A DNA stretch of 64,000 nt, taken from DTLC01 sp964555645. GTDB lineage: Bacteria > Verrucomicrobiota > Verrucomicrobiia > Limisphaerales > DTLC01. Numbering within the stretch: the stretch's first letter is position 1; the number at the start of each line of letters is the position of its first letter. The notes under the pieces are model-generated. The model saw only the letters and a list, made by a program, of their open reading frames with translations, searched no databases and was not told the origin of the DNA. Shown piece by piece: positions 8,140 to 18,052 of this stretch. The stretch is from positions 1 through 64,000 of the forward strand of contig CAZKTA010000005.1 in the NCBI GenBank assembly GCA_964555645.1. Reading direction: 5' to 3'. A program made the translations under genes and the position numbers.

Positions 8140-8828
8140 GCCCGGGGTGGCTCGCCATTTTTGTCGGGCCGGATGCGCTGGCCGAGCTTTTGTCGCTCGC
8201 GAAGGTGTGTATGCACGTCTAGTGCGATTTTGAGCAGCACAAGCAGAACAAGGCCAACTGCAGGCGAGCCAAGTGCAGCCATCAAAAAGCCGCTTCCTAG
8301 AATGGTAAGATGCAACACCACAATACGACTGTATGGTTGATGCATCAGAATCGAGAGTGCAGCGTGTCGGTACTCGCCGAGCCAGAGGTAATTGTAGGCA
8401 AACGAAAAACCATGGCTTATTGCCAGTCCCAAAATTGCCCAACTCAGACGGTTTTCGATCGCCATGTGCACGATTGCTTGTGTGTCCGGAAACGGGGCGC
8501 CTTGCCGAAACCCGCCCCCGAACAGCCCGATTACAAATACGCCATGGATAAGTGTGAACATGCCATAGTGAAAACAGAAGAACGGCACCATAAAAAGCTT
8601 TGCTGCCCATCCCAATGACTGTTGCGGCGCAGCGCATAACATCTTCAGCGCGTTAAACGCGCCAATTATCACGTTTTCGAACCAAAACAGAAAAAGAAGG
8701 GGAAACACTTCCCATCTAAACCATACAACGCCAAGTACAGGCACCAGGTTTGCCAAGATGAGCACCAATACCGAGGGCCGTAATAACTTTGCTCGGTACA
8801 CGCTGGACCCGATAGAATTTTGTGTCAT
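8136..8828 (-). CDS. DUF6498-like polytopic membrane protein
   Basis: 230 residues from the ATG at 8828; a longer frame reaches 8924, but those residues look non-coding (Cys/Arg-rich, no hydrophobic pattern). About six hydrophobic segments are visible, for example PSVLVLILANLVPVLGVVWF, FPLLFLFWFENVIIGAFNAL and AVGLVLLVLLKIALDVHTHL. FWFENVIIG and the PYSRIVVLHLTILGSGF helix are the pattern I associate with DUF6498 proteins, whose function is unknown. It is transcribed convergently with the RDD gene, whose stop it overlaps. No partner gene indicates a role. The family name is recalled from motifs and has not been checked. Confidence 0.7.
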   Translation of the reverse strand: MTQNSIGSSVYRAKLLRPSVLVLILANLVPVLGVVWFRWEVFPLLFLFWFENVIIGAFNALKMLCAAPQQSLGWAAKLFMVPFFCFHYGMFTLIHGVFVIGLFGGGFRQGAPFPDTQAIVHMAIENRLSWAILGLAISHGFSFAYNYLWLGEYRHAALSILMHQPYSRIVVLHLTILGSGFLMAALGSPAVGLVLLVLLKIALDVHTHLRERQKLGQRIRPDKNGEPPRA

Positions 8829-9244
8829 TTCGAGCCGAGCAATAGCTTGCACTCGACAATTGTGCAACTCAAAACGCCGGCCGTTTAATGCGCTGGTACG
8901 GCAAAAACAATAAACCACTGACATTTAACTGTTGAATTTACTGGCCTGCCGGAGCTTAGAGCACCGGCAAATATCGGAAGCTGCAGTCAGTGGCAGCCTT
9001 ATAGCATTTTCACTTTGTATCTACAGTGGGCTGTCTGCTGCGCACGAAATAGTGCGCACGTAGGTTGGGCGCTGGCTTTTGGCAATGGTCAAAGTCGCAA
9101 ACTGCGGCTGGTAAGAGATGTCTGAGGATGGCGTCTTGCATTTTCATGGCTCGCACTACGTTTTGGCCGGTCGAGTGCGGGTTTCGTTCGTGTAGCGTAG
9201 GTTCGGGCTATAGTTGCATGTTGATGTTTTGATTTTTCAAAGCA
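8829..9244. other. Divergent intergenic region
   Basis: About 415 bases between the DUF6498-like gene (minus) and RNase D (plus). No credible frame is present. It must contain both promoters; I cannot place them confidently. Confidence 0.5.
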
Positions 9245-10324
9245 GTGGTGGCACGTATCTTGACTGACGTGATTTGCACGGATGAACAACTGAGCAAACT
9301 TGTGGACGAGCTACGTGCTGCGCAGTGGGTGGCGCTTGACACCGAAGCCGACAGTTTGCATGCGTACCCGGAAAAACTTTGTTTACTCCAAATTTGCACC
9401 GCGGCCGGCGCCTGGCTAGTTGACCCGCTGAGCAATCTTGAACTTGAAAAGTTGCTGCAGGTACTGCGCAAGCACGAGTTGATAATGCATGGTGCAGATT
9501 ATGACCTGCGCCTGTTACGCAAACATAAACAGTTTGTACCCGATCGCGTGTTCGACACGATGCTGGCGGCGCGGTTGCTCGGGCACAGGACCTTCGGCCT
9601 TGCAGCCCTCGCGAGGCATTACCTCGGAATTACACTTGAGAAAGGTCCGCAAAAGGCGAACTGGGCGAAACGCCCGCTCACCCAAAGGATGGAACGATAC
9701 GCCCTTAGCGATGTCCAACACCTCAAACCGCTTTCAGACAAGCTAAAACACGAGTTGGAACTCAAAGGCCGGCTTGGTTGGTTGGAGGAGTCATGCGCAC
9801 GCTTGATCGCGGATTGCACGCGTCCAAACTCGACAAACCCAGACTCAGCGTGGCGGATCAAAGGCAGTGCCCGTCTCAACAGGCGCGGGCTTGCGGTACT
9901 GCGCGAGCTTTGGCACTGGCGCGAAAAAGAGGCCTTGGAAGCCAACAGACCGCCCTATTTCATCCTGAGCCATGAATTGCTAATTGAGATCGCTGCTGCG
10001 GCAGCGGACTTGCGTCGCGTTCAGCGTCTCGTCCCGAGCCGATTTTCATACCGCCGCAGAAATGCTTTGCTCAAGGCTGTCCAACGCGCCCTGGCGCTGC
10101 CTCCTGAACAACAACCCGAACAGGTGCAGCGTGGCTCAATTGCACTGAACGGACACGAACGCGCCAGATTCGAGGAATTAAAACGGCGGCGCGACACACG
10201 TGCAGCACAACTCGGTATAGACCCGGTGCTAATTGCAAGCAGGCAGACGCTGGTTGGACTTGCGCAAAGCTGGCATGCACACGCGCCCAAACTTATGACT
10301 TGGCAACGCGAACTACTGGGTTGA
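9245..10324 (+). CDS. rnd: Ribonuclease D
   Basis: 359 residues. The DEDD 3'-5' exonuclease domain fills about 1-190. Exo I is WVALDTEADSLHAY, Exo II is IMHGADYDLRLL and Exo III is YALSDVQHL with the Tyr-x3-Asp of DEDDy enzymes. An HRDC-type helical region follows (LAVLRELWHWREKEALEANRPPYFILS, about 215-285). RNase D trims the 3' ends of tRNA and other stable RNA precursors. The start is taken as GTG 9245; GTG 9248 is equally possible, and neither has a clear Shine-Dalgarno sequence. It appears monocistronic, with a long empty region behind it. The last 60 residues are Arg/Gln-rich and poorly conserved. Confidence 0.93.
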   Translation: MVARILTDVICTDEQLSKLVDELRAAQWVALDTEADSLHAYPEKLCLLQICTAAGAWLVDPLSNLELEKLLQVLRKHELIMHGADYDLRLLRKHKQFVPDRVFDTMLAARLLGHRTFGLAALARHYLGITLEKGPQKANWAKRPLTQRMERYALSDVQHLKPLSDKLKHELELKGRLGWLEESCARLIADCTRPNSTNPDSAWRIKGSARLNRRGLAVLRELWHWREKEALEANRPPYFILSHELLIEIAAAAADLRRVQRLVPSRFSYRRRNALLKAVQRALALPPEQQPEQVQRGSIALNGHERARFEELKRRRDTRAAQLGIDPVLIASRQTLVGLAQSWHAHAPKLMTWQRELLG

Positions 10325-11729
10325 GCAACGGCTTTTCACTGCGTAGCATGCATGGCGCGTTGTGTTCGTGTTCTTATCCGTCCCGGCAATCCGCCGACCC
10401 CCAATTATAAGTGCTGATGATAACTGTGCCATCAGTGATACACGACGCGGGAGCGTTTCTCGGGTGCGTCATCGGCGTAGGTGTAGGTTTGCCTTGGCGC
10501 ATTAGTCATGGAGACCTGGTTGGCGTGCCAGTCGTTATGACGCCGTGTGACTTCGGCTTGCGCATCCAATTGTTTGAAGGTTTACACTTTTTTCTGAATC
10601 CAGCGCAGCAGCATGCCTCGAAACCATGGCTACAAATCGAACGTCTCGCAGCAAAGCGCGTAAGACCGCAACATACCAGCTAATGCCGTTGGTCATGTCA
10701 CGCACACTTGTGCTGTTTACCAAGGGAGCATACTTAGGTTCTGCATGTACATGAGGTCAATTGAACACGAGTAAATCCATTTTCTTTTCTACGTCGCGGA
10801 GTTCATACCCGAGATGCAGAGCATTCATGAGATGGCTTAGCGAACAATTGGTTCAAGGCATAGCGCGCAGGAAAAGTAACAGGTACTCTCCGAGGCAAAC
10901 CCACTGTTTTCATTTACCAAGGCTAAATGCTGAGCACTTCGAGCGCATCCGCCTTGGCTGAAAGCATAAGATATCTGCCCCAGTTGCACTTTAAGCTCCG
11001 TGATAAGGCAGCTTCAATGCTTGTTCGAGTTCGGGGGCCATATTGGCATCGCTTTGCGCTCGATATGCATCGCTTTTTTCGATGGAAACAGCGCGTTTGA
11101 AAAGTGGTAGGGTAAAAGCGTTCTTCATAGTGCGCCCGAGTTAAATTGGCTTCTTACGACAGTTGCTTATGATCCCGAATGTTACACACGGCACTTTAAG
11201 GTGGTCATGTATGCAGAAACGTGGCGCATTGGGTAAGACTGGTATCGGTCTGCGACCAGAGCCGCAACTATTATTGCTGTCCAACCAATCAAGTCTACGC
11301 GCGAAGGAACCGCTGCCGGTCCGTATTTTCCCAAGCCAAGCGCTACATTGATGATCCTGTGGTGCGGGGCATATGCGGGCGTGATCGTTAATCTAAGGCT
11401 TTCAACCTGAGCCACCATGGTCACCGGCAGACGCAATCATGGGCTAGATAGGGGTAAAATCTCTCCCAAAATAGGCCCTACGCGCAATCTTATTGAATGG
11501 TGGATCGTTATGCCATTTGTCAAACTAAGTTTCTTAATGTCGGCTAACGGACCGACAGGAGAAATTAGGAACGCATCTGAATTAGCAATTGTCTTAAGCA
11601 GTGATGTAGTGCGGCGGGCAAGGCTCCAAATCGCGATTGCTTAAGCTTGAGGGGGTCAAAGTTGGGCAAACTTGAGGCTATAGTAGGCAAGCGCTGCTGT
11701 AGTAATCGCAGCGGAGCCCGACAAGGATG
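10325..11729. other. Gene-poor tract, probably decayed DNA
   Basis: No intact gene found. Stretches on the minus strand keep coding-like composition for 30-60 codons and then break, for example a 45-codon frame at 10991-11128 (MKNAFTLPLFKRAVSIEKSD) and a frame at 11182-11436 with one hydrophobic segment. Neither has a ribosome binding site or a recognisable family. The simplest reading is old pseudogene debris between RNase D and the RHS relic. Confidence 0.5.
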
Positions 11730-12180
11730 CTTGGTATACTCCGCGATCGGTCAACATTGTTTACATCATTTATGTGCGTATTAAGATACTTATGTAGTGG
11801 CATGGGCTCTGTGTTTTGTCGCTCTTCTTATCAATTGTGCTGAACCGGCCGGTGTAGGGGTTCGAGTGGCTGGCGCGGTGGAAATATAGAGCGGGATGGT
11901 GGTCAAATTGTTGTCGTAGTAAAAATTGGGTGAAAATTGGGTGTTTTGTCTGTGTGAGCGGTCGAGTTGCCGGAGACGTCGCGGTTGTGCTGATTAGAGC
12001 GCGGCCGTAGCAATAAACGCGGTCGAGGGTTGAAAGTCCAGGGAAATGTGTTCTTCGAGCACTTGGGCATAGCCGGTGGGGTTGCATTTGTGCACAAGGG
12101 CTTGCTGTAGGCTAAGGGCCTTCAAATGTGGCATAGTTCCTACTGCAAGGAGCAAGACCCATTGGGTCCAGTGATCCATT
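11730..12180 (-). pseudogene. Frameshifted RHS-core gene (third copy)
   Basis: Reading the minus strand from the ATG at 12180 gives a signal-peptide-like start (MDHWTQWVLLLAVGTM), then GYAQVLEEH, matching the VVEEH start of the intact RHS genes. The frame then shifts. YGRALIS parallels YGLDLIS, and SNPYTGRFSTID parallels NTGTGRFWTRD. A third frame gives PLHKYLNTHINDVNNVD, matching LHRYLYAHANPVNGTD. The order and spacing follow the intact gene, but the middle (STRLL, VYLFTGEQF) is missing or scrambled. At least two frameshifts and internal deletions are needed, so no protein can be made. No Hint or toxin part is recognisable downstream. Confidence 0.72.
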
Positions 12181-13238
12181 GTGAACGACGCTGGCTAGTC
12201 TAAGGCAAACGCACAAAACCGCAAACATGCCAGTTTTCTCTACCTGAGCGGTGGGGTTCAGCGCGGAAAAATCGGAACAGCACAAATTAAAGACAAAAAT
12301 AGTTTGTGTTCTTTTGTGGCTTATCGGGGTAGGTCGCTTTTGCAAAAGGCGTCTATTTGCGCACGGCTTTGGGGTGGCCATCGTTCTGCTGAGTCGCTTT
12401 GGAAAGGTCAGTTAATTAACAACACATGTACTCTGCGAAATAGACCGCTACTGTTGTAAAACCGTGTGTTGAATGTGCACGCCGTATATCGAGGGCTTGA
12501 CCTTCGAGCAAGGTTAGTTCTTGTCCGGCGCCTGATGATAGTGCACAAAAAAGTGGTATGGTTGTCGGGGGTGGTTTGCTTGGGTTGCAGTGTAACACAT
12601 AAAAGTTGGGATCTGAGCTTCTTCAGGTTGGCTGGCGTAAAAACTGAATCCTCGGCGGTGTGAAGTGGCTGTTCACCTATTTGGTGTAAAGGCGTGCAAG
12701 TTTTGGTGGTACTGGCTTTGAGGTGGAAAAGCATTTTGGAGTTGGGCGAGGCAGGGCTCCACCAGTTAGTTCGGACTCAGCTCGAAGGACGCTGCTTCGG
12801 CAGTGTTGCACATGACGAGTATTGCATAAGCGAATGCTTTTTTACGAAGACGTGGAAGGTGGTTTTAGTTGTATTTGGCGTGGCCGCTGTGGCGACTGCG
12901 CGACCAACCGGCGTGAGGTGCCCTAGGTTAAGCGGTGCACAGTTGTGGATTTAGTTTGGCGAGACCAACCTAGGCCAAAGCACGACAGCATGAAAGTTGT
13001 TTCTTCGATGGGCTTTGTGTCGGTCGAGGCCGATTGTGAGCGGGGTTAATGAAACACTTGCCAGGTGGATTAAAGGGAAGCTAAATAATGCGATCGCGGC
13101 ATTTGACGCCCAGAAACGTTCGGGGCGAAGTGCTCTGATTCGCTATCGATTGAAGTAAAAATCAAAAGCGTTTGCAAACTGTGCTAAACCAGGTACCGTA
13201 GCGTGCTGCAGAGCGACAAAGCCTGCAGGAGACAATTT
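12181..13238. other. Gene-poor tract upstream of the acyl-CoA synthetase
   Basis: About 1,060 bases with no accepted gene. Minus-strand frames (12112-12381, 12408-12734) are Thr/Arg/His-rich and broken by stops in a way that suggests debris. The right end should carry the promoter of the synthetase operon. Confidence 0.5.
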
Positions 13239-15353
13239 ATGCTTGAGTCGTTGTTTTATCCCGAGACAGTGGCTGTGATTGGCGCCTCGCGCAATCCGGG
13301 CAAAGTGGGCCATGAACTGGTGTCGAACCTGATCAAGAGCGGGTTCAAAGGGACGATATTGCCTGTTAATCCTGAGGCAAACGAGATTCTTAGGCTGCGG
13401 TGTTACAAACGGCTGACCGAGTACGCAGGTAAGGTTGACCTTGCGATTGTTGTTGTTGGGCCGAAATATGTCAAACAGGCCGTTGCAGATTCAATCAGTG
13501 CAGGTGTCAAAACTATCGTGGTAATCACGGCCGGGTTCAAGGAGGTGGGTCCAGAAGGCGCGGCAGCGGAGCGTGAGCTGGTCGAGATGTGTCGCGCTGC
13601 GAACGTACGGTTGATGGGGCCGAATTGTTTGGGCGTGCTCAACACGCACCACAACATGAACGCAACGTTTACACCTGCGTTACCGCCCAAAGGCCAAATC
13701 TCGGTGATCTCGCAGTCGGGCGCGTTGTGCGTTGCAATATTGGATTGGGCCGCGCAAGAAAAGGTTGGACTTGGCAAAGTGGTCAGCATAGGTAACAAAG
13801 CCGACCTCAACGAGGTGGATTTCATTGATGCGCTGGCACAGGACAATGAAACGCGAGTCATCTGTGCATATCTAGAAAGCATAACCGAGGGCGACAAATT
13901 TCTGCGTGTGGCTGAGGAAGCTGCAGCATCAAAACCTGTCGTAATCCTCAAGGTAGGCGTAACCCAGGCCGGCGCAAAGGCTGCGTCATCGCACACGGGC
14001 AGTTTGGCCGGTGCAGACATGGCATATTGGGCGGCCTTCAGACGGGCAGGGGTTGTCAGAGCAGAGACTTTCGAAGCGTTGTTCGATTATGCATTGGCGC
14101 TGGGTCTGCAACCGTTGCCGAATGGGAACCGTGTATGTTTCATCACAAATGCCGGCGGGCCGGGCATCATGGCCGCAGATGCCGCCGAAGAGGCAGGGTT
14201 GAAAGTAGTTGTGCCCGATGAAAACACAAAGGCGCGCCTTCGCGAGGTTTTGCCCCCGGCAGCGGCGCTTGGTAACCCAGTTGATGTAATCGGCGATGCC
14301 GACCCTGAGCGATACACAAAAGCTTTCGAGATACTACAGGGCGCAGACAACATTGACGCTATCATTGTGCTTGTGACACCGCAAAACATGACACAGCCGT
14401 TTGAGTTAGCGCAAAAGCTTGCAGCGGTGCACAATCGTCAAAAACCTGTCCTGTGTACATTCATGGGTGGAGCTGAAGTTGAGGCGGCCAAGGCAAAGCT
14501 AATGGAGCTGGGCTTGCCGAACTATCCTTCCCCCGAGCGTGCCGTGGCTGCATTAAAGGCAATGTGCGATTATGCGGCGTGGCGGCGCCGCCCGCCACGA
14601 GTTGTTGCGCGGTTCCCGGTGAATCTGAGGCGGGTTGACCGCGTAATTCTTTGGCACATCCGGAGCGGCATACATCAGGTTGGCGAGGTGGAGGCCAAGG
14701 AAATTTTGCGCGCGTACGGGTTCAAAATCCTGGACGGAGCACTTGCAACAACTGCGGACGAAGCTGTTGAGATTGCCGAAAGGATCGGGTACCCGGTCGT
14801 GCTGAAGATTTCGTCGCCCGACATTATTCACAAATCCGATTTTGGCGGCGTGCGACTGAATCTTGCCAATGCGGAGCAGGTGCGGGATGCATTTGACCTT
14901 ATGATGTTGCGTGTGCAACGCCGTAGCCCACAGGCAAACATCCGCGGTGCATACGTTGAAAAGATGGGTTCGCGCGGCCGCGAGGTAATTCTTGGCATGA
15001 CACGCGATCCGCAGTTTGGTCCGCTGCTAATGTTTGGCTTGGGCGGCATATTCGTCGAGGTAATGAAAGATGTTACCTTCCACCTCGCGCCCATTACACA
15101 AGAAGAAGCAATGCAAATGTTAAAAGGTACACGCTCTTACGCTCTGTTGATGGGTGCGCGCGGCCAAGCGCCGGTTGATTTGAATGCGATTGCAGATGCA
15201 CTGCAACGAATCAGTCAGCTTGCCACCGAATACCCGCAGATCAGAGAACTTGACATTAATCCGTTCATAGTTGGCCCGGTTGGGACGGAACCGTACGTGG
15301 CCGATGCGCGCATGACACTTTCAAACTCGTTAAAACTCACCTTTGGACAATGA
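13239..15353 (+). CDS. Acetate/acyl-CoA ligase (ADP-forming), fused alpha-beta
   Basis: 704 residues from the ATG at 13239, which has an AGGAG at 13227-13231. The order is a CoA-binding Rossmann domain (about 1-130, FYPETVAVIGASRNPGKVGHE), a succinyl-CoA-ligase-like flavodoxin domain (about 135-290, with GPNCLGVLNTHHNMNATF), a second ligase-like domain with SHTGSLAG that contains the phospho-His region, and a C-terminal ATP-grasp domain (about 480-700, EAKEILRAYGFKI, YPVVLKISSPDIIHKSDFGGV). The enzyme interconverts acyl-CoA + ADP + phosphate and acid + ATP + CoA, so it can make ATP from acetyl-CoA. Unlike Pat-type lysine acetyltransferases, this protein has no GNAT domain; that domain sits on the next, translationally coupled gene. 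Confidence 0.93.
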   Translation: MLESLFYPETVAVIGASRNPGKVGHELVSNLIKSGFKGTILPVNPEANEILRLRCYKRLTEYAGKVDLAIVVVGPKYVKQAVADSISAGVKTIVVITAGFKEVGPEGAAAERELVEMCRAANVRLMGPNCLGVLNTHHNMNATFTPALPPKGQISVISQSGALCVAILDWAAQEKVGLGKVVSIGNKADLNEVDFIDALAQDNETRVICAYLESITEGDKFLRVAEEAAASKPVVILKVGVTQAGAKAASSHTGSLAGADMAYWAAFRRAGVVRAETFEALFDYALALGLQPLPNGNRVCFITNAGGPGIMAADAAEEAGLKVVVPDENTKARLREVLPPAAALGNPVDVIGDADPERYTKAFEILQGADNIDAIIVLVTPQNMTQPFELAQKLAAVHNRQKPVLCTFMGGAEVEAAKAKLMELGLPNYPSPERAVAALKAMCDYAAWRRRPPRVVARFPVNLRRVDRVILWHIRSGIHQVGEVEAKEILRAYGFKILDGALATTADEAVEIAERIGYPVVLKISSPDIIHKSDFGGVRLNLANAEQVRDAFDLMMLRVQRRSPQANIRGAYVEKMGSRGREVILGMTRDPQFGPLLMFGLGGIFVEVMKDVTFHLAPITQEEAMQMLKGTRSYALLMGARGQAPVDLNAIADALQRISQLATEYPQIRELDINPFIVGPVGTEPYVADARMTLSNSLKLTFGQ

Positions 15354-17233
15354 GCGCTGAAACCAAATCTCGCACCTACGACCAAAACTGGCAGGAAAAA
15401 TACAGTTCGATGATCGCCACAGCAGATGAAGCTGTGAAACAAATCCGGCCTGGTCAACGCATTTTTATCGGCACGGGCGCGGCTGAACCGCTGGAGCTTG
15501 TAGAAGCATTGACACGCCGCGCAGCCGAACTGCCTGACACAGAGATAGTGCATTTGCTCACATTCGGCGAGGCACCGTATGCGTACAAGGAAATGACGCA
15601 ATACTTTCGTGTAAACAGTTTTTTCATTGCTGAAAATGTCCGTGGCATAATCCAGGAAGGCCTTGGTGATTACACCCCGATTCATCTATCTGATATTCCG
15701 CGTTTGTTTGACTCGGGTAGGTTGCCGCTAGATGTGGCTCTTATTCAAGTTACACCCCCGGATACGCGTGGCATGTGTAGCCTCGGGGTGTCTGTGGATA
15801 TTGTCAAAAGCGCAACTGCAAATGCGGGCCTTGTGATCGCGCAGGTCAACCCGAACATGCCGCGCACGTTGGGTGATTCACTTGTGCACGTGTACGACAT
15901 TGACGTCCTTGTGCCGAGCAATCAGCCAATCATCGAGATAACACCGCCTGAAGCAGATGAAACCACACGTCAGATCGCCGAGCACGTTGCCGCGTTGATC
16001 GAGGACGGTTCGACACTTGAATTTGGTATCGGCCGAATCCCGCAAGCGTTGATGAGTTTCTTACGAGACAAGAAAGACCTTGGGATCCATACGGAGATGA
16101 TTTCAGACGGGATTATTGAGTTGGTAGAGGCCGGTGTAGTTACGGGTGCACGTAAGACAGTTGACCGCGGCAAGATTGTGACCAGTTTTTGCCTTGGGAC
16201 AAAGCGGCTGTACGATTTCATCAACAACAATCCGTTATTTGCTTTTCATCCGACGGAGTATGTGAACGATCCTTCGGTAATCACAAAGCAATATAAGATG
16301 GTGGCAATTAACACGGCGCTGGAGATAGATCTCAGTGGGCAAGTGTGTTCTGACTCGATTGGGCCCAAGTTTTTTTCGGGTGTTGGCGGCCAGGTTGACT
16401 TCAACCGCGGCGCGGCAAAAGCGCCCGGGGGCAAAGCCATTATTGCGCTACCATCAACAGCCAAAAATGGCACGGTCTCGCGCATTGTAGCACGACTCAG
16501 CCCGGGAGCCGGCGTTGTACTGACCCGCGCGGGTGTGCACTATGTTGTCACAGAATACGGCGTTGCGTATCTTCACGGCAAAAGCATTCAGGAACGTGCG
16601 CTTGCGCTGATTACGATTGCGCATCCAAAGTTCCGGGCACAACTGCTCAAGGAAGCGATCGAGGCGAAGTATCTCTCGGCCACAATGGCAGACAAAGAAG
16701 GCCGGATCATGGTCGGCCCGAAAGAATTCCGTGCAACCTATCTTATGCCCGATGGCACACAGATTGTGTTCCGGCCGATCCACCCGACAGATGAACCACT
16801 CATGCGCGAGCTTTTTTATGCACTGTCGCAACAGACAATTTACTACCGGTTCATGAGCAACTTCCGTGTCGTGCCACGCCGCCAGATTCAGGACTTCGTG
16901 TACATTGACCACCGCAACGAGGTTGCACTGGTTGGCACCATACCGGCTGCGCATGGCGAGGATATAATCGCGCTAGGCAATTACTATCTTGACCCAAAGA
17001 CGAATCGGGCTGAAGTCGCATTTGTCGTGCACGACAAATGGCAGCGCAAAGGCATCGGCACGTTCATGCTGCAGCAGCTCATCCGAATCGCTCGTCGCAA
17101 CGGCATAAGGGGGTTCACTGCGGAAGTGTTAGCCGAAAACAAAGGTATGCAGGCCGTATTTGCCAAGAGCAACTGCAAGCTCAGTACACGGTTCGATGGC
17201 CGCGTGTATAGCTACGTGCTTGACTTCGAATAA
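15350..17233 (+). CDS. Acetyl-CoA hydrolase/CoA-transferase fused to GNAT acetyltransferase
   Basis: 627 residues. The start overlaps the synthetase stop as ATGA. Residues about 20-440 form a CoA-transferase of the acetyl-CoA hydrolase / 4-hydroxybutyrate CoA-transferase type: FIGTGAAEPLELVEAL, LEFGIGRIPQALMSFL, GGQVDFNRGA and VVTEYGVAYLHGKSIQERA. Residues about 460-627 are a GNAT domain: FRPIHPTDEPLMRELF, and the acetyl-CoA loop WQRKGIGTFMLQQLIRIARRNG. The first part moves CoA between acids or hydrolyses acyl-CoA; the second probably acetylates lysines. With the ADP-forming synthetase next door this makes an acetyl-CoA/acetate energy module that may sense and control itself by acetylation, a role I infer from Pat-like systems. 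Confidence 0.92.
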   Translation: MSAETKSRTYDQNWQEKYSSMIATADEAVKQIRPGQRIFIGTGAAEPLELVEALTRRAAELPDTEIVHLLTFGEAPYAYKEMTQYFRVNSFFIAENVRGIIQEGLGDYTPIHLSDIPRLFDSGRLPLDVALIQVTPPDTRGMCSLGVSVDIVKSATANAGLVIAQVNPNMPRTLGDSLVHVYDIDVLVPSNQPIIEITPPEADETTRQIAEHVAALIEDGSTLEFGIGRIPQALMSFLRDKKDLGIHTEMISDGIIELVEAGVVTGARKTVDRGKIVTSFCLGTKRLYDFINNNPLFAFHPTEYVNDPSVITKQYKMVAINTALEIDLSGQVCSDSIGPKFFSGVGGQVDFNRGAAKAPGGKAIIALPSTAKNGTVSRIVARLSPGAGVVLTRAGVHYVVTEYGVAYLHGKSIQERALALITIAHPKFRAQLLKEAIEAKYLSATMADKEGRIMVGPKEFRATYLMPDGTQIVFRPIHPTDEPLMRELFYALSQQTIYYRFMSNFRVVPRRQIQDFVYIDHRNEVALVGTIPAAHGEDIIALGNYYLDPKTNRAEVAFVVHDKWQRKGIGTFMLQQLIRIARRNGIRGFTAEVLAENKGMQAVFAKSNCKLSTRFDGRVYSYVLDFE

Positions 17234-17424
17234 CTTGCGGAGCGACACCACACTCAACAGCGGAGCTTCATGCAGGCTGAGGGGTTGTGTTGAGTTAAAG
17301 TTTCTTCAGCGGCTCGGAAACAGGCGCCTCTCATTTGTGCGGCCAGGGAACCGAGACCTGTTCTGTGCCAAATCCTATGGTGTCTTGCGCTATAGGATGA
17401 ACAGCTCATATCGGGCTTCTAGCC

Positions 17425-18043
17425 ATGATTAAAAGCTTTAGCGTACGGAATTTCCGCTCGGTCGAGTCAGCAGAAATTCACTTGGGCGAATAATCGTATT
17501 GTATGTGCCCGGTAGCTCTGGCAAGACAAGTGTGCTTTATGCGGCAATTGTACTGCGTAATTTTGTGGTGAATCCAAATCAGCCTGCGAACCTTTTCTTA
17601 CACATAGGGTGCCTTGACTTTGGTGGGTTCAAATGCGTGCGTCTTTAATCATGAACCCACGCGCGATATAAAAATCGGCGTAAAGCTCGGCACCAGAGCT
17701 AAAGATGTGATGTATGCGCTTAGTTTTCAAGGAACCCGAAGTACACCTGCACCCGAGTGTCTTGCGGAATCTTGCCCGGGCAATGTGCACTTTAGTAAAG
17801 GATGGACGCAAACAGCTATTACTGACGACGCATAGTGAACAGTTTTTGGCGTAGCTCTAAACTGCAGTGGCAGAGGGCTTGATCGAGCCGGACGATCTAT
17901 GTTGTTACTTAACCACTAAGGAGAAACGCGCCACCGTTTGCAAAGGCCAAAAAGCTGACAGGGCCGGCCAAATAGAGGGCGGTCTAACATCGTTTGTGGA
18001 GGCAGAACTTGAAGACCTGAGAAAGTTTCTTGGGATCAAGTGA
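17425..18043 (+). pseudogene. Broken AAA (OLD/RecF-like) ATPase
   Basis: From the ATG at 17425 the frame reads MIKSFSVRNFRSVESAEIHLG, the classic N-terminus of SMC/RecF-like AAA ATPases, and hits a stop. A frame change gives the Walker A region VPGSSGKTSVLYAA, with the expected first Gly changed to Val. After a further shift, EPEVHLHPSVLRNLARAM (signature plus Walker B) and LLLTTHSEQFLA (sensor His) appear. A last shift gives a C-terminal part ending GLTSFVEAELEDLRKFLGIK at the TGA at 18041-18043. The middle third is missing. At least three frameshifts and a deletion make it non-functional. Intact relatives are often paired with a nuclease in defence or toxin-antitoxin-like modules. Confidence 0.82.
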
Positions 18044-18052
18044 AAGCGTGAG

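Noticed and set aside
10411..10683. Plus-strand 90-codon frame
   Set aside because: No motif, no Shine-Dalgarno, Gly/Val start without a proper signal peptide; sits in decayed DNA.
10991..11128. 45-codon minus-strand frame MKNAFTLPLF...
   Set aside because: Composition is protein-like but there is no ribosome binding site, no recognised family and the surrounding frames are broken.
11450..11650. Minus-strand segment faintly like the C-terminus of MoeA
   Set aside because: The resemblance (ANSDAFLISP) rests on a few residues and no other MoeA motif is found nearby.
12694..12954. Plus-strand 86-codon frame with one hydrophobic stretch
   Set aside because: No start signal and no conservation marks; probably chance.
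17252..17295. Inverted repeat ACTCAACA...TGTTGAGT behind the CoA-transferase/GNAT gene
   Set aside because: Loop of 28 bases and no T-tract, so not called as a terminator.
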